The position numbers and the translations under genes are program-made. DNA of 7,411 bases, taken from the NCBI GenBank assembly GCA_002347565.1, contig DDXR01000080.1:73727-81137 (forward strand). Direction: 5' to 3'. The DNA comes from a bacterium UBP2_UBA2255 (GTDB lineage Bacteria > Edwardsbacteria > AC1 > EtOH8). Position 1 is the stretch's first letter, and each line of letters starts with the position of its first letter. Positions 1 to 7,321 of this stretch are shown here, one piece after another. The notes beneath the pieces are model-generated. The model saw only the letters and a list, made by a program, of their open reading frames with translations, made no database searches and had not been told where the DNA came from.

Positions 1-1
1 C

Positions 2-1429
<1,428 letters not shown>

Positions 1430-1471
1430 TCAGCGTTCGTAGGCAGTGACGCCGTAACGTTCACACGTCCA

Positions 1472-1477
1472 AGGAGG
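1472..1477 (+). promoter_or_regulatory. Shine-Dalgarno AGGAGG that favours the second of two ATGs
   Basis: This perfect AGGAGG (within AAGGAGGG, 1471-1478) precedes two adjacent in-frame ATG codons at 1480 and 1483. It leaves only 2 nt before the first ATG but 5 nt before the second. The second ATG is therefore the more likely initiation codon of the TPR-thioredoxin gene. It is the strongest ribosome binding site in the window and suggests efficient independent initiation rather than coupling to pyrG. Confidence 0.75.
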
Positions 1478-1482
1478 GAATG

Positions 1483-2757
1483 ATGAAGCCGATCTCGTCG
1501 ATCGTCTGGCTGGTGCTGGGGCTGACCCTCGCCGGGTTGCTGTTCTTCACCTGGTTCTGGTTCGACCAGCAGGCCGTGCTGGGCTCCTCGGTCCGGCGGA
1601 TCACGGAGGCGGACGACCCCGCCATCCGGATCGAGCTGACCCGGAAGCTGCTGGCCGGGAACGCCGGCCTGACGAAGGGACAGCGGGCGATGTTCCTGGG
1701 CCTGATCGCCGAGGCCTTCGCCCGCCGCGGCGACCTGGACAGCATGGCCGCCGTCTACGACCAGGCCATCGAGCTCAAGCCCGACGATGTCAACCTGCAC
1801 AACAACGCCGCCTACGAGATGGCCCGGCTCGGGGCCAGGCTGGATCAGGCAGAGCGCTACGCGATCCGGGCGGTGGCGCTGGCGCGGGCCGAGGCCGCGG
1901 GCAAGCCCCCGGCGGGCGCCGACAGGGCATCATGGACCAGCGAGCGCAAACAGACCCTGGGCAACTGCCTGGACACCCACGGCTGGGTGCTGTACCGCAA
2001 AGGGGATTACCCCGGGGCCGAATCCCAGCTGCGGCAGGCGCTGCAGCAGGCGCCGGAAGCCGAGATCCGCTATCATCTGGGCATGGCGCTGTACCGCTCC
2101 GGCAAGCTGGACCAGGCGGTGGACCATCTGGCCGCCAGCCTGGCCGGCCGACTGGAGCAGCCGGACTCGGCGCTGGCGCACGCCCAGCAGGCCTACCGCG
2201 AGCGGCACGGGTCCCTGCGCGGTTTCGACCAGCTGGCGCAGCGCCACCGGGAGGAAGCCCGCCGCTCCGAGCAGGCGGGCGAGCTGGCCCAGGGTTCGGC
2301 GCTGATCGGCCAGCCGGCGCCAGATTTCACGCTGCCGGACCTGGACGGCAAGCCCCACCGGCTGTCCGACCTGCGGGGCAGAGTCGTGATCATCGACTTC
2401 TGGGCCACCTGGTGCCGGCCGTGCGTGATGGCGATGCCGCTGGTCGACAAGGTGCAGCGCGAGCACCGGGAGCGGGGCGTGGCGGTGCTGGGCGTGAACT
2501 TGGAGGGAAGGGACAAGATCGAACAGGTCAGGAAGTTCGTCGACGGCAGGGGTGTGGGCTTCACCATCCTGGTCGGCGGCATGATGGGCAACGGCCTGGA
2601 CCGGGTGTACGGCGTGACCGGCATCCCCACCACTTTTGTGGTCGACCGCGACGGCGTCGTCCGGCATCGGCACATCGGCTACCGCGAGAACCTCGACCAG
2701 CTCCTCTCCGGTCAGATCGCTGCGTTGCTCAAGGCGCCGGAGCCGCCGGGGAAATGA
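1483..2757 (+). CDS. Membrane-anchored TPR protein with C-terminal TlpA/ResA-like thioredoxin domain
   Basis: This 424-residue protein starts with an uncleaved-looking hydrophobic anchor (about residues 7-27, followed by WFWFD). About four TPR-like helical pairs follow, at roughly 69-101, 104-137, 160-193 and 194-227, with typical spacing such as GDYPGAESQLRQAL and GKLDQAVDHLAASL. A linker leads to a redoxin domain from about 275 (GQPAPDFTLPDLDGK) to the end. That domain has the active site WCRPC (Cys311 and Cys314) and the expected cis-proline at Pro382 (GIPTTF). TlpA/ResA-type domains usually reduce disulfides outside the cytoplasm, so the domain is inferred to lie in the periplasm, held by the N-terminal helix. 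The TPRs suggest a protein partner, which cannot be named. The start was chosen by Shine-Dalgarno spacing; ATG 1480 would add one Met. The upstream gap to pyrG is 53 nt. No cytochrome c biogenesis genes are nearby, so a role in heme delivery is unsupported. Domain calls are secure; the biological role is unknown. Confidence 0.9.
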   Translation: MKPISSIVWLVLGLTLAGLLFFTWFWFDQQAVLGSSVRRITEADDPAIRIELTRKLLAGNAGLTKGQRAMFLGLIAEAFARRGDLDSMAAVYDQAIELKPDDVNLHNNAAYEMARLGARLDQAERYAIRAVALARAEAAGKPPAGADRASWTSERKQTLGNCLDTHGWVLYRKGDYPGAESQLRQALQQAPEAEIRYHLGMALYRSGKLDQAVDHLAASLAGRLEQPDSALAHAQQAYRERHGSLRGFDQLAQRHREEARRSEQAGELAQGSALIGQPAPDFTLPDLDGKPHRLSDLRGRVVIIDFWATWCRPCVMAMPLVDKVQREHRERGVAVLGVNLEGRDKIEQVRKFVDGRGVGFTILVGGMMGNGLDRVYGVTGIPTTFVVDRDGVVRHRHIGYRENLDQLLSGQIAALLKAPEPPGK

Positions 2758-2771
2758 CCTTGACGGCGGCG

Positions 2772-2783
2772 GCGCGGCCGCGC
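2772..2783. repeat. 12-bp perfect palindrome in the intergenic gap before truA
   Basis: The bases GCGCGGCCGCGC are perfectly self-complementary with no spacer. They lie in the 69-nt gap between the TPR-thioredoxin gene and truA. There is no T-tract after them, so they are not a typical intrinsic terminator. In DNA this GC-rich, such palindromes arise easily by chance. Confidence 0.5.
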
Positions 2784-2826
2784 GGACGGTAGCGGCCCGC
2801 AGCAAGCTGCATCCCGCCGGCCCGCC

Positions 2827-3555
2827 ATGCAGAACATCAAGCTGGTGATCGAGTACGACGGCACGGCTTTCTCCGGCTGGCAGGTCCAGCCGGGGAAGCG
2901 CACGGTGCAGGGCGTGCTGGAGCAGAAACTGTCGGCGATGCTGGGGGAGCGTATCGCGCTGACCGGCTCCGGCCGCACCGACGCGGGCGTGCACGCCGCG
3001 GGGCAGGTGGCGAATTTCAGGACCGGGAGGGTGCTGCCACTGGCGGCCTACACCCTGGGCCTCAACGGCGAGCTTCCCGGCGACGTCGCCGTGCGCTCGG
3101 CCGAGCCCGTGCCGGAGGGATTCCACGCCCGGTTCGACGCCCGGGCCCGGCTGTACCGCTACTCGATCGTCACCGAGCGCTCGCCGCTGCGGGAACGGTA
3201 CGCCTGGCGGATGACCCACCGGATCGACCACGCCGTGCTGCGAGACCTGGCGGCCAGGATCGTAGGAAAACGCGATCTGCGGGCCCTGGCCTGCGCCCGG
3301 GCCGAGACCGACAACTTCACGGTCGACGTCCGACAGTCGGAGTGGAAGATCGAGCCAGGGCGCTACACCTATCTCATCAAGGCCGACCGCTTTCTCCGCA
3401 ACCTGGTGCGGATCCTGGTGGGCACGATGGTGGACATGGCGCGGGGCGGGATCGATCCCGCCGGGTTCGACGCGATCCTGGCGTCCAAGGACCGGACCAG
3501 GGCCGGGAAGACCGCGCCGCCGCAGGGGCTGTGCCTGATGGAAGTGTCCTACTGA
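2827..3555 (+). CDS. truA: tRNA pseudouridine(38-40) synthase TruA
   Basis: TruA isomerises uridines 38, 39 and 40 of the tRNA anticodon arm to pseudouridine in the cytoplasm. The 242 residues match the family length. The N-terminal strand IEYDGTAFSGWQ is followed by the catalytic motif SGRTDAGVHA, with Arg50 and the nucleophilic Asp52. The conserved active-site Tyr110 (RLYRYSI) is present, as are the C-terminal FLRNLVRILVGT block (Arg195) and the PPQGLCL ending. A small oddity is GKRDLRAL near residues 147-154, where most relatives have a GxHDFxxF-type segment; the Asp is kept. ATG 2827 is the first usable start after the upstream stop, which lies in the same frame. No clear Shine-Dalgarno precedes it, so initiation may be weak or rely on an unstructured or non-canonical leader. 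The gap to the upstream gene is 69 nt of very GC-rich DNA. Assignment is firm. Confidence 0.97.
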   Translation: MQNIKLVIEYDGTAFSGWQVQPGKRTVQGVLEQKLSAMLGERIALTGSGRTDAGVHAAGQVANFRTGRVLPLAAYTLGLNGELPGDVAVRSAEPVPEGFHARFDARARLYRYSIVTERSPLRERYAWRMTHRIDHAVLRDLAARIVGKRDLRALACARAETDNFTVDVRQSEWKIEPGRYTYLIKADRFLRNLVRILVGTMVDMARGGIDPAGFDAILASKDRTRAGKTAPPQGLCLMEVSY

Positions 3556-3598
3556 CCTTCGGAACCCGCCGCCACCTTCGCTGCAGCGTTGATCGGGC

Positions 3599-4111
3599 AT
3601 GCAACTCTTCGTCTCCGAATCCGCCTTCTGGGGCCTGCTGGTCTCGGCCATCGAGGTCTACAAGAAGGAATCGTACGGCCTGCTGCTGGGGCACCGCGAC
3701 GGGCAGAACTTCTTCGCGGCCCACGCCGTGGCCTGCCAGTCCGCCGAGCGCCACTCCAACTGGGTCAAGGCCCGCGAGAAGTCGTACGCGCGGGTGGTCA
3801 ACTTTTTCCAGCGACTGCCCACGCTGTCGCTGATCGGGGATTTCCATTCCCACCCGGAACATGAGATTGCCCTCAGTCCCGAGGACGTCGCCTCGATGGT
3901 GCGCAACCGGGTGTACGTCACGGTCGAGATCAAGGACAAGGCCAAGGACAAGTACTGGAGCTACAACGAGGACGGAACGCTGAGCGGCACCACCGACAAC
4001 TGGTTCATCAAGATCGCCGCCTTCGGCCTGGACCCCAAGACCAGGAAGCCGAGGATGGCCGACGTGCTGTGCCCGTTCGCCATCGGCTTCAACATCAAGG
4101 ACCGGGCGTGA
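3599..4111 (+). CDS. JAMM/MPN-domain (Prok-JAB type) zinc metalloprotease-like protein
   Basis: The 170-residue protein is essentially one MPN domain. All expected JAMM catalytic positions are present: Glu24 in the ESYGLLLG segment, then His83-Ser-His85, ten residues, and Asp96 (within IGDFHSHP and LSPEDV), with Ser93 also kept. This is the Zn-binding, catalytically competent pattern and not the degenerate MPN- form. Known bacterial JAMM proteins cleave isopeptide-like or C-terminal bonds of ubiquitin-like sulfur carriers, or act in sulfur and cysteine metabolism. No sulfur-carrier or E1-like gene is in the window, so the substrate is unknown. No signal peptide is apparent, so it is probably cytoplasmic. 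Residues about 104-170 form a lysine-rich then beta-like tail with no motif I recognise. ATG 3599 lacks a good Shine-Dalgarno. The gene is 43 nt after truA, and its stop overlaps the next start in GTGA, which implies translational coupling to the methyltransferase. Confidence 0.88.
   Translation: MQLFVSESAFWGLLVSAIEVYKKESYGLLLGHRDGQNFFAAHAVACQSAERHSNWVKAREKSYARVVNFFQRLPTLSLIGDFHSHPEHEIALSPEDVASMVRNRVYVTVEIKDKAKDKYWSYNEDGTLSGTTDNWFIKIAAFGLDPKTRKPRMADVLCPFAIGFNIKDRA
4097..4101 (+). promoter_or_regulatory. Shine-Dalgarno AAGGA that fixes the methyltransferase start at GTG 4108
   Basis: AAGGA lies inside the last codons of the JAMM gene, 6 nt before the GTG at 4108. That GTG overlaps the JAMM stop in a GTGA arrangement. 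The site supports this start over a longer open frame whose first GTG is at 4069, well inside the JAMM gene, where the extra N-terminal residues resemble nothing in methyltransferases. Confidence 0.7.
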
Positions 4112-4881
4112 GCGGGCAGCGCCGGCGCTGGCCTGCGGCCGAGCGCAGCTATTGGGAAGCCGTCGCGGACGCCTTCGACGCCGAGATCTTCGATGTCTGC
4201 GGCAGCGACCGGAACGGCGTGGTGGCGGCGAACATTCGCCGCCTGGCGTCCCGCCGCCGGACCGTGATGGACCTGGGGTGCGGGGTGGGCCGGACCCTGC
4301 CGCTGCTGTCGCGGCTGTTCGGCCGGGTGCTGGCGGTTGACATTTCGGGGCGCTGCCTCGACATCGCCCGGCGGCGCGGCCTGCCCAACGTCGAATACAT
4401 CCGCGCGGACCTCGCCCGGCCCGGCTGCCGTCTGCCGCAGTGCGACTCGGTGGTCTGCATCAACGCCATCCTGATGACCGGCGTGGCCGAGTGCCGCAAC
4501 GCCTTCGACGCGTTGCGGCGGGCGGTCACCACGGGAGGGGGACTGGTGCTGACCGTCCCCTCCCTGGAGTCGGTGCTGTTCACCCGGACCAAGATCATCG
4601 CCGCCGCCGCCCGCAGAAAGCAGCCCTACCGGGAGAAGCTCGACGACTACTGCCGGCTGGGCCGGACGCCCGGGTATTTTGAATCGGCGGTCGTCATCGA
4701 CGGCGTGCCCACCAAGCATTATCTCAAGGAGGAGCTCGTGTCGCTGCTGACCGACCGCAGGTTCGCTATCTCCGGGATCGAGAAGATCGAGTACGGCTGG
4801 GACAGCGAGATCACCAACCGGCCGTGGCCCGACCGGGCGCCCTACCCCTGGGACTGGTGCGCCGTGGCGCGCAAGCGGTGA
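4108..4881 (+). CDS. Class I SAM-dependent methyltransferase, substrate unknown
   Basis: The 257-residue protein has a Rossmann-type SAM-binding core. Motif I is VMDLGCGVG (Asp55, Gly57, Gly59, Gly61). The acidic end of strand two is Asp78 (VLAVDIS), which would hold the ribose hydroxyls. A later strand reads SVVCINAILM, and a post-motif strand GGLVLTVPS follows. The N-terminal SYWEAVADAFDAEIFDV and the C-terminal region from about residue 165, rich in Tyr, Trp and charged residues and ending in PWDWCAVARK, probably carry substrate specificity. There is no NPPY or Cys catalytic motif of nucleic-acid methyltransferases, so small-molecule or protein substrates are equally open. The start is GTG 4108, overlapping the JAMM stop by 4 bp with a good AAGGA site 6 nt upstream; a longer version from GTG 4069 is less likely. 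prfA begins 4 nt after its stop. The fold is secure and the function is not. Confidence 0.9.
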   Translation: MSGQRRRWPAAERSYWEAVADAFDAEIFDVCGSDRNGVVAANIRRLASRRRTVMDLGCGVGRTLPLLSRLFGRVLAVDISGRCLDIARRRGLPNVEYIRADLARPGCRLPQCDSVVCINAILMTGVAECRNAFDALRRAVTTGGGLVLTVPSLESVLFTRTKIIAAAARRKQPYREKLDDYCRLGRTPGYFESAVVIDGVPTKHYLKEELVSLLTDRRFAISGIEKIEYGWDSEITNRPWPDRAPYPWDWCAVARKR

Positions 4882-4885
4882 GGCG

Positions 4886-5962
4886 ATGATCGAGATCGAC
4901 AGGAAACTGGCGCACATGGCGGTGCGCCACCGGGAGATCGAGGCCCTGCTGGCCGACCCGGCGGTGATCGCCGACCAGCTGAAGTACCGCGACCTCAGCC
5001 GCGAGTACCGCTCGCTGGCCGCGGTGGTGGCCAAGGGCGGCGAGTATCGCGAGGTCATCAAGCGGATCGACGGGAGCCGGTCGCTGGCCGCCGAGGCCGG
5101 CGATCCCGAGCTGGCCGAGCTGGCCGCGGCCGAGCTGGCCGAGCTGGAGCCCCGCAGGACGGCGCTGGCCGAGGAGCTGAAGACGCTGCTGGTGCCGCGC
5201 GACCCCAACGACTTCAAGAACGCCATCATCGAGATCCGCGGCGGCACCGGCGGGGAGGAGGCGGCGCTGTTCGCCGGCGACCTGTTCCGGATGTACGTGC
5301 GCTACGCCGAGCGCAAGGGCTGGCAGGTGGACATCATGGACTCCAGCCCCACCCAGCTGGGCGGATACAAGGAGGTGGTGTTCGCCGTGCAGGGCGAGGG
5401 CGCCTTCGGCAGCTTCAAGTACGAGAGCGGCGTGCACCGGGTGCAGCGGGTGCCGCGCACCGAGGCCTCGGGCCGGATCCACACTTCGGCCGCGACCGTG
5501 GCCGTGCTGCCCGAGGCCGAGGAGATCGACCTGGTGATCGACCCCAAGGACGTGCGGGTCGACACCTTCTGCAGCTCAGGCGCCGGCGGCCAGAGCGTCA
5601 ATACCACCTACTCGGCGGTGCGGCTGACCCACATCCCTAGCGGGCTGGTGGTCTCCTGCCAGGACGAGCGCTCCCAGATCAAGAACAGGGCCAAGGCCAT
5701 GACGGTGCTGCGCTCGCGGCTGCTGGAGAAGATGCAGTCGGAGCAGGACGCCAAGCTGGCCAAGGACCGCAAGAGCCAGGTCAAGTCCGGCGACCGCAGC
5801 GAGAAGATCCGCACCTACAACTTCCCCCAGAACCGCCTCAACGACCACCGCATTGGCCTGACGCTCCACAGCCTGGACCGGGTGCTGGAGGGCGGGCTGG
5901 ACGAGGTGATCGGGGCGCTGGCCGCGGCGGAAATGGCGGAGAAACTGCGGGAGGAGGCATGA
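4886..5962 (+). CDS. prfA: Peptide chain release factor 1 (RF1)
   Basis: RF1 recognises UAA and UAG in the ribosomal A site and triggers hydrolysis of peptidyl-tRNA. The protein is 358 residues, the normal length. An N-terminal helical domain leads to the EIRGGTGGEEAALFAGDLF block. The codon-recognition tripeptide is Pro190-Arg191-Thr192, the PxT type of RF1 and not the SPF of RF2. The catalytic GGQ is Gly234-Gly235-Gln236, followed by SVNTTYSAVRLTH. The C-terminal GDRSEKIRTYNFPQNRLNDHR signature is intact (positions 5791-5853). Gln236 is the expected target of PrmC, encoded 451 bases after this gene's stop. A short repetitive helix (ELAELAAAELAELE) lies in the N-terminal domain. ATG 4886 follows the methyltransferase stop by 4 nt with GAGG only 2 nt upstream, so termination-reinitiation is likely. 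Its own stop overlaps the next start as ATGA. Whether the organism also has RF2 cannot be seen here. Confidence 0.98.
   Translation: MIEIDRKLAHMAVRHREIEALLADPAVIADQLKYRDLSREYRSLAAVVAKGGEYREVIKRIDGSRSLAAEAGDPELAELAAAELAELEPRRTALAEELKTLLVPRDPNDFKNAIIEIRGGTGGEEAALFAGDLFRMYVRYAERKGWQVDIMDSSPTQLGGYKEVVFAVQGEGAFGSFKYESGVHRVQRVPRTEASGRIHTSAATVAVLPEAEEIDLVIDPKDVRVDTFCSSGAGGQSVNTTYSAVRLTHIPSGLVVSCQDERSQIKNRAKAMTVLRSRLLEKMQSEQDAKLAKDRKSQVKSGDRSEKIRTYNFPQNRLNDHRIGLTLHSLDRVLEGGLDEVIGALAAAEMAEKLREEA
5108..5149. repeat. Short imperfect tandem 9-mer repeat inside prfA
   Basis: GAGCTGGCC occurs at 5108-5116, 5117-5125 and 5132-5140, and a variant GAGCTGGAG occurs at 5141-5149. They encode repeated Glu-Leu-Ala in an N-terminal helix of RF1. 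The copies look like local codon-level duplication in a helix tolerant of length change; no separate function is implied. Confidence 0.6.
5949..5957 (+). promoter_or_regulatory. Strong purine-rich ribosome binding site inside the end of prfA
   Basis: GGGAGGAGG offers two overlapping anti-Shine-Dalgarno matches: GGAGG at 5950-5954, 4 nt before ATG 5959, and AGGAGG at 5952-5957, 1 nt before it. The first has workable spacing. The site is embedded in the last RF1 codons and supports ATG 5959 as a real start, with the prfA stop overlapping it as ATGA. Confidence 0.6.
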
Positions 5963-6417
5963 TCCGCCGCATCGCGCTGGCGGCCCTGATGGCGGCCGTC
6001 GCCGCGGGCACGGCGACGGCCGACTGGAAATATCTCAGCGTCGGCGCCAAGCTCGGATACGCCTTCGGGAAGCAGGGCGGTTTCACCTGGGGCGGGGAGG
6101 CCAGCTACATCTGGTTTAGGGACATCGACGATCCGCCCCGCGGCATCGTGTTCGACCTCGACGGCAACGGGCGGATGACCAAGCTCCATACCGGCTTCGA
6201 GGTCGTATCGTTCGCGGGGCTCGAGGCCGGTCCCACAGTGGTATTCGGAGACGACGGTACGCGCGCCGGGCTGACGCTGACCTCGTTCGCCTGGGCCGTG
6301 GTCGCGATGCCGTACTACAGCCACACGTTCGTGCCGGGCCCGGACATTCCGGAGGCCGGGGTCTACATCAAATACCCCATCGAGGTCGAGCGGGGCGACC
6401 CGATCGTCCTGTGGTGA
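5959..6417 (+). CDS. Small exported, probably beta-rich protein of unknown function
   Basis: I do not recognise this 152-residue protein. It begins with a clear Sec-type signal peptide: MIRR, a hydrophobic Ala/Leu/Val stretch to about residue 18, and a likely signal peptidase I site after Ala19-Thr20-Ala21. The mature part, about 131 residues, is rich in Gly and aromatic residues in alternating, strand-like runs such as KLGYAFGK, FTWGGEASYIWF and SFAWAVVAMPYY, and it ends in Trp. That pattern would suit a small outer-membrane or periplasmic beta protein, but this is inference only. There is no cysteine near the cleavage site, so it is not a lipoprotein. The gene is wedged between prfA (4-bp ATGA overlap) and prmC (GTGA overlap), so its translation is coupled to a release factor and its modifying enzyme. 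A strong GGGAGGAGG site precedes it. GC content and codon use look like those of its neighbours. Confidence 0.82.
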   Translation: MIRRIALAALMAAVAAGTATADWKYLSVGAKLGYAFGKQGGFTWGGEASYIWFRDIDDPPRGIVFDLDGNGRMTKLHTGFEVVSFAGLEAGPTVVFGDDGTRAGLTLTSFAWAVVAMPYYSHTFVPGPDIPEAGVYIKYPIEVERGDPIVLW

Positions 6418-7265
6418 CCATCGTCGCCACGCTGCTGGCCGCGGCCGTGGCGCGGCTCAGGGCCGCCGGCGTCGAGTCGGCGCCGCTGGAGGCCCAGCTG
6501 CTGCTGGCGCGCGTCCTGCGCCAGGACCGGGTGTGGCTGGCGGTCAACCGCGACCGCGCGGTCGCCGCGGCGGACCGGGCGCGGTTCGAGCGGATGGTGC
6601 GCCAGCGCTGCACCCGGAAACCGCTGCAGCAGATACTCGGCGAAACGGAGTTCTACGGCCGCCGCATCCTGGTGAACCGCTCCGTGCTGGTGCCGCGGCC
6701 CGAGACCGAGCTGCTGGTCGGGCAGGTCGCCGAACGGTGGCGGCCGCGGTATCGCAGGGTCCTCGACATCGGCACCGGCACCGGCTGCATCGCGGTCGCG
6801 CTGGCGCTGGAGCTGCCGCGGGCCCGCATCACGGCCACCGAGATATCGGCCCGGGCGCTGGCGGTCGCGCGCAGGAACGTGGAGCGCCACGGCCTGTCGC
6901 GGCGGATCGAGCTGGCCAAGGCGGACCTGTTCCCGCCCGGCCGAGTCCGGTTCGACGTCGTCGTGTCGAACCCGCCGTACATCCCCACCCGGCAGATCCC
7001 GGGGCTGCAGCCCGAGGTCGCACGCTACGAGCCCGTCACCGCCCTGGACGGCGGCAGCGACGGGCTCTCGTTCTACCGCCGCATATCGGCGCGGCTGGGG
7101 TCGGCGCTGGCGCCGGGCGGCCTGCTGGCGTTGGAGGTGGGCGACGGCCAGGCCGCGGCGGTGCGGGATATCGTCCGGTGCGCCCTGCCGTCCGCGGCCG
7201 TGGGGACGGTCGACGATTACCGCGGGACGCCCCGCATCGTCGTGGCCTCGGTCCCGCAGCGATAA
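6414..7265 (+). CDS. prmC: Peptide chain release factor N5-glutamine methyltransferase PrmC
   Basis: PrmC uses S-adenosylmethionine to N5-methylate the glutamine of the GGQ motif in release factors, which raises termination efficiency. The 283-residue length is typical. An N-terminal helical domain of about 80 residues leads to the family motif GETEFYGRRILVNRSVLVPR followed by PETE (positions 6639-6710). SAM motif I follows as Asp118-Ile-Gly120-Thr-Gly122-Thr-Gly124. The substrate-glutamine motif is Asn186-Pro187-Pro188-Tyr189 (SNPPYIP), and the later LDGGSDGLSFYRR block is also present. Two tandem GTG codons, 6411 and 6414, could start it. GTG 6414 gives the common 4-bp GTGA overlap with the upstream stop, and GTG 6411 would add one residue. 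No clear Shine-Dalgarno is visible, so coupling to the exported-protein gene is likely. It ends at TAA where the sequence becomes AT-rich. The target RF1 is encoded in the same gene cluster. Confidence 0.96.
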   Translation: MTIVATLLAAAVARLRAAGVESAPLEAQLLLARVLRQDRVWLAVNRDRAVAAADRARFERMVRQRCTRKPLQQILGETEFYGRRILVNRSVLVPRPETELLVGQVAERWRPRYRRVLDIGTGTGCIAVALALELPRARITATEISARALAVARRNVERHGLSRRIELAKADLFPPGRVRFDVVVSNPPYIPTRQIPGLQPEVARYEPVTALDGGSDGLSFYRRISARLGSALAPGGLLALEVGDGQAAAVRDIVRCALPSAAVGTVDDYRGTPRIVVASVPQR

Positions 7266-7275
7266 AATACTGGGT

Positions 7276-7291
7276 TTATAGTGAGTTATAA
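7276..7291. repeat. AT inverted repeat just upstream of the -35 box
   Basis: TTATA (7276-7280) and TATAA (7287-7291) form a dyad with a 6-nt spacer. It ends one base before the TTGACA box. It could be an operator half or simply part of an AT-rich upstream element. The arms are only 5 bp of A/T, so chance is a serious alternative. Confidence 0.35.
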
Positions 7292-7292
7292 C

Positions 7293-7321
7293 TTGACAAC
7301 CGGTGCCATTTTCTGTAATAT
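7293..7321 (+). promoter_or_regulatory. Near-consensus sigma70-type promoter after prmC
   Basis: A perfect -35 box TTGACA (7293-7298) is separated by exactly 17 nt from a -10 box TAATAT (7316-7321). The predicted transcription start is around 7328. The boxes lie in a strikingly AT-rich patch (about 7263-7323) in an otherwise GC-rich window. The patch includes an AT tract upstream of the -35 box that could act as an UP element. It points rightwards, towards the start codon at 7394. No other site in the window looks this much like a promoter. Confidence 0.75.

Noticed and set aside
1430..1470. A weak inverted repeat (GTGA ... TCAC, with AACGTT) between pyrG and the TPR-thioredoxin gene, considered as a terminator.
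   Set aside because: The stem is only about four uninterrupted base pairs, and no T-tract follows.
2772..2783. The GC palindrome before truA as an intrinsic terminator.
   Set aside because: There is no loop and no following T-run; it is kept only as a descriptive repeat.
3579..3588. The 10-bp palindrome CGCTGCAGCG in the gap before the JAMM gene.
   Set aside because: It is short, has no loop or T-tract, and is not placed relative to any visible promoter. Chance is likely in GC-rich DNA.
1930..3651. A 573-residue open frame on the minus strand across the TPR-thioredoxin and truA genes.
   Set aside because: Its sequence is low-complexity Gln/Arg/Pro/Gly-rich with no recognisable domain, and it is antisense to two well-supported genes. 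Long antisense frames are expected in DNA with such GC-biased third positions.
4069..4107. A longer methyltransferase starting at GTG 4069.
   Set aside because: The extra 13 residues lie inside the JAMM gene. GTG 4108 has a good AAGGA at 6 nt and a typical GTGA overlap.
3961..5247. A 428-residue open frame on the minus strand over the methyltransferase and the prfA 5' half.
   Set aside because: It starts with a Ser/Ala-rich stretch that mirrors the coding strand, has no motif, and covers confident genes on the other strand.
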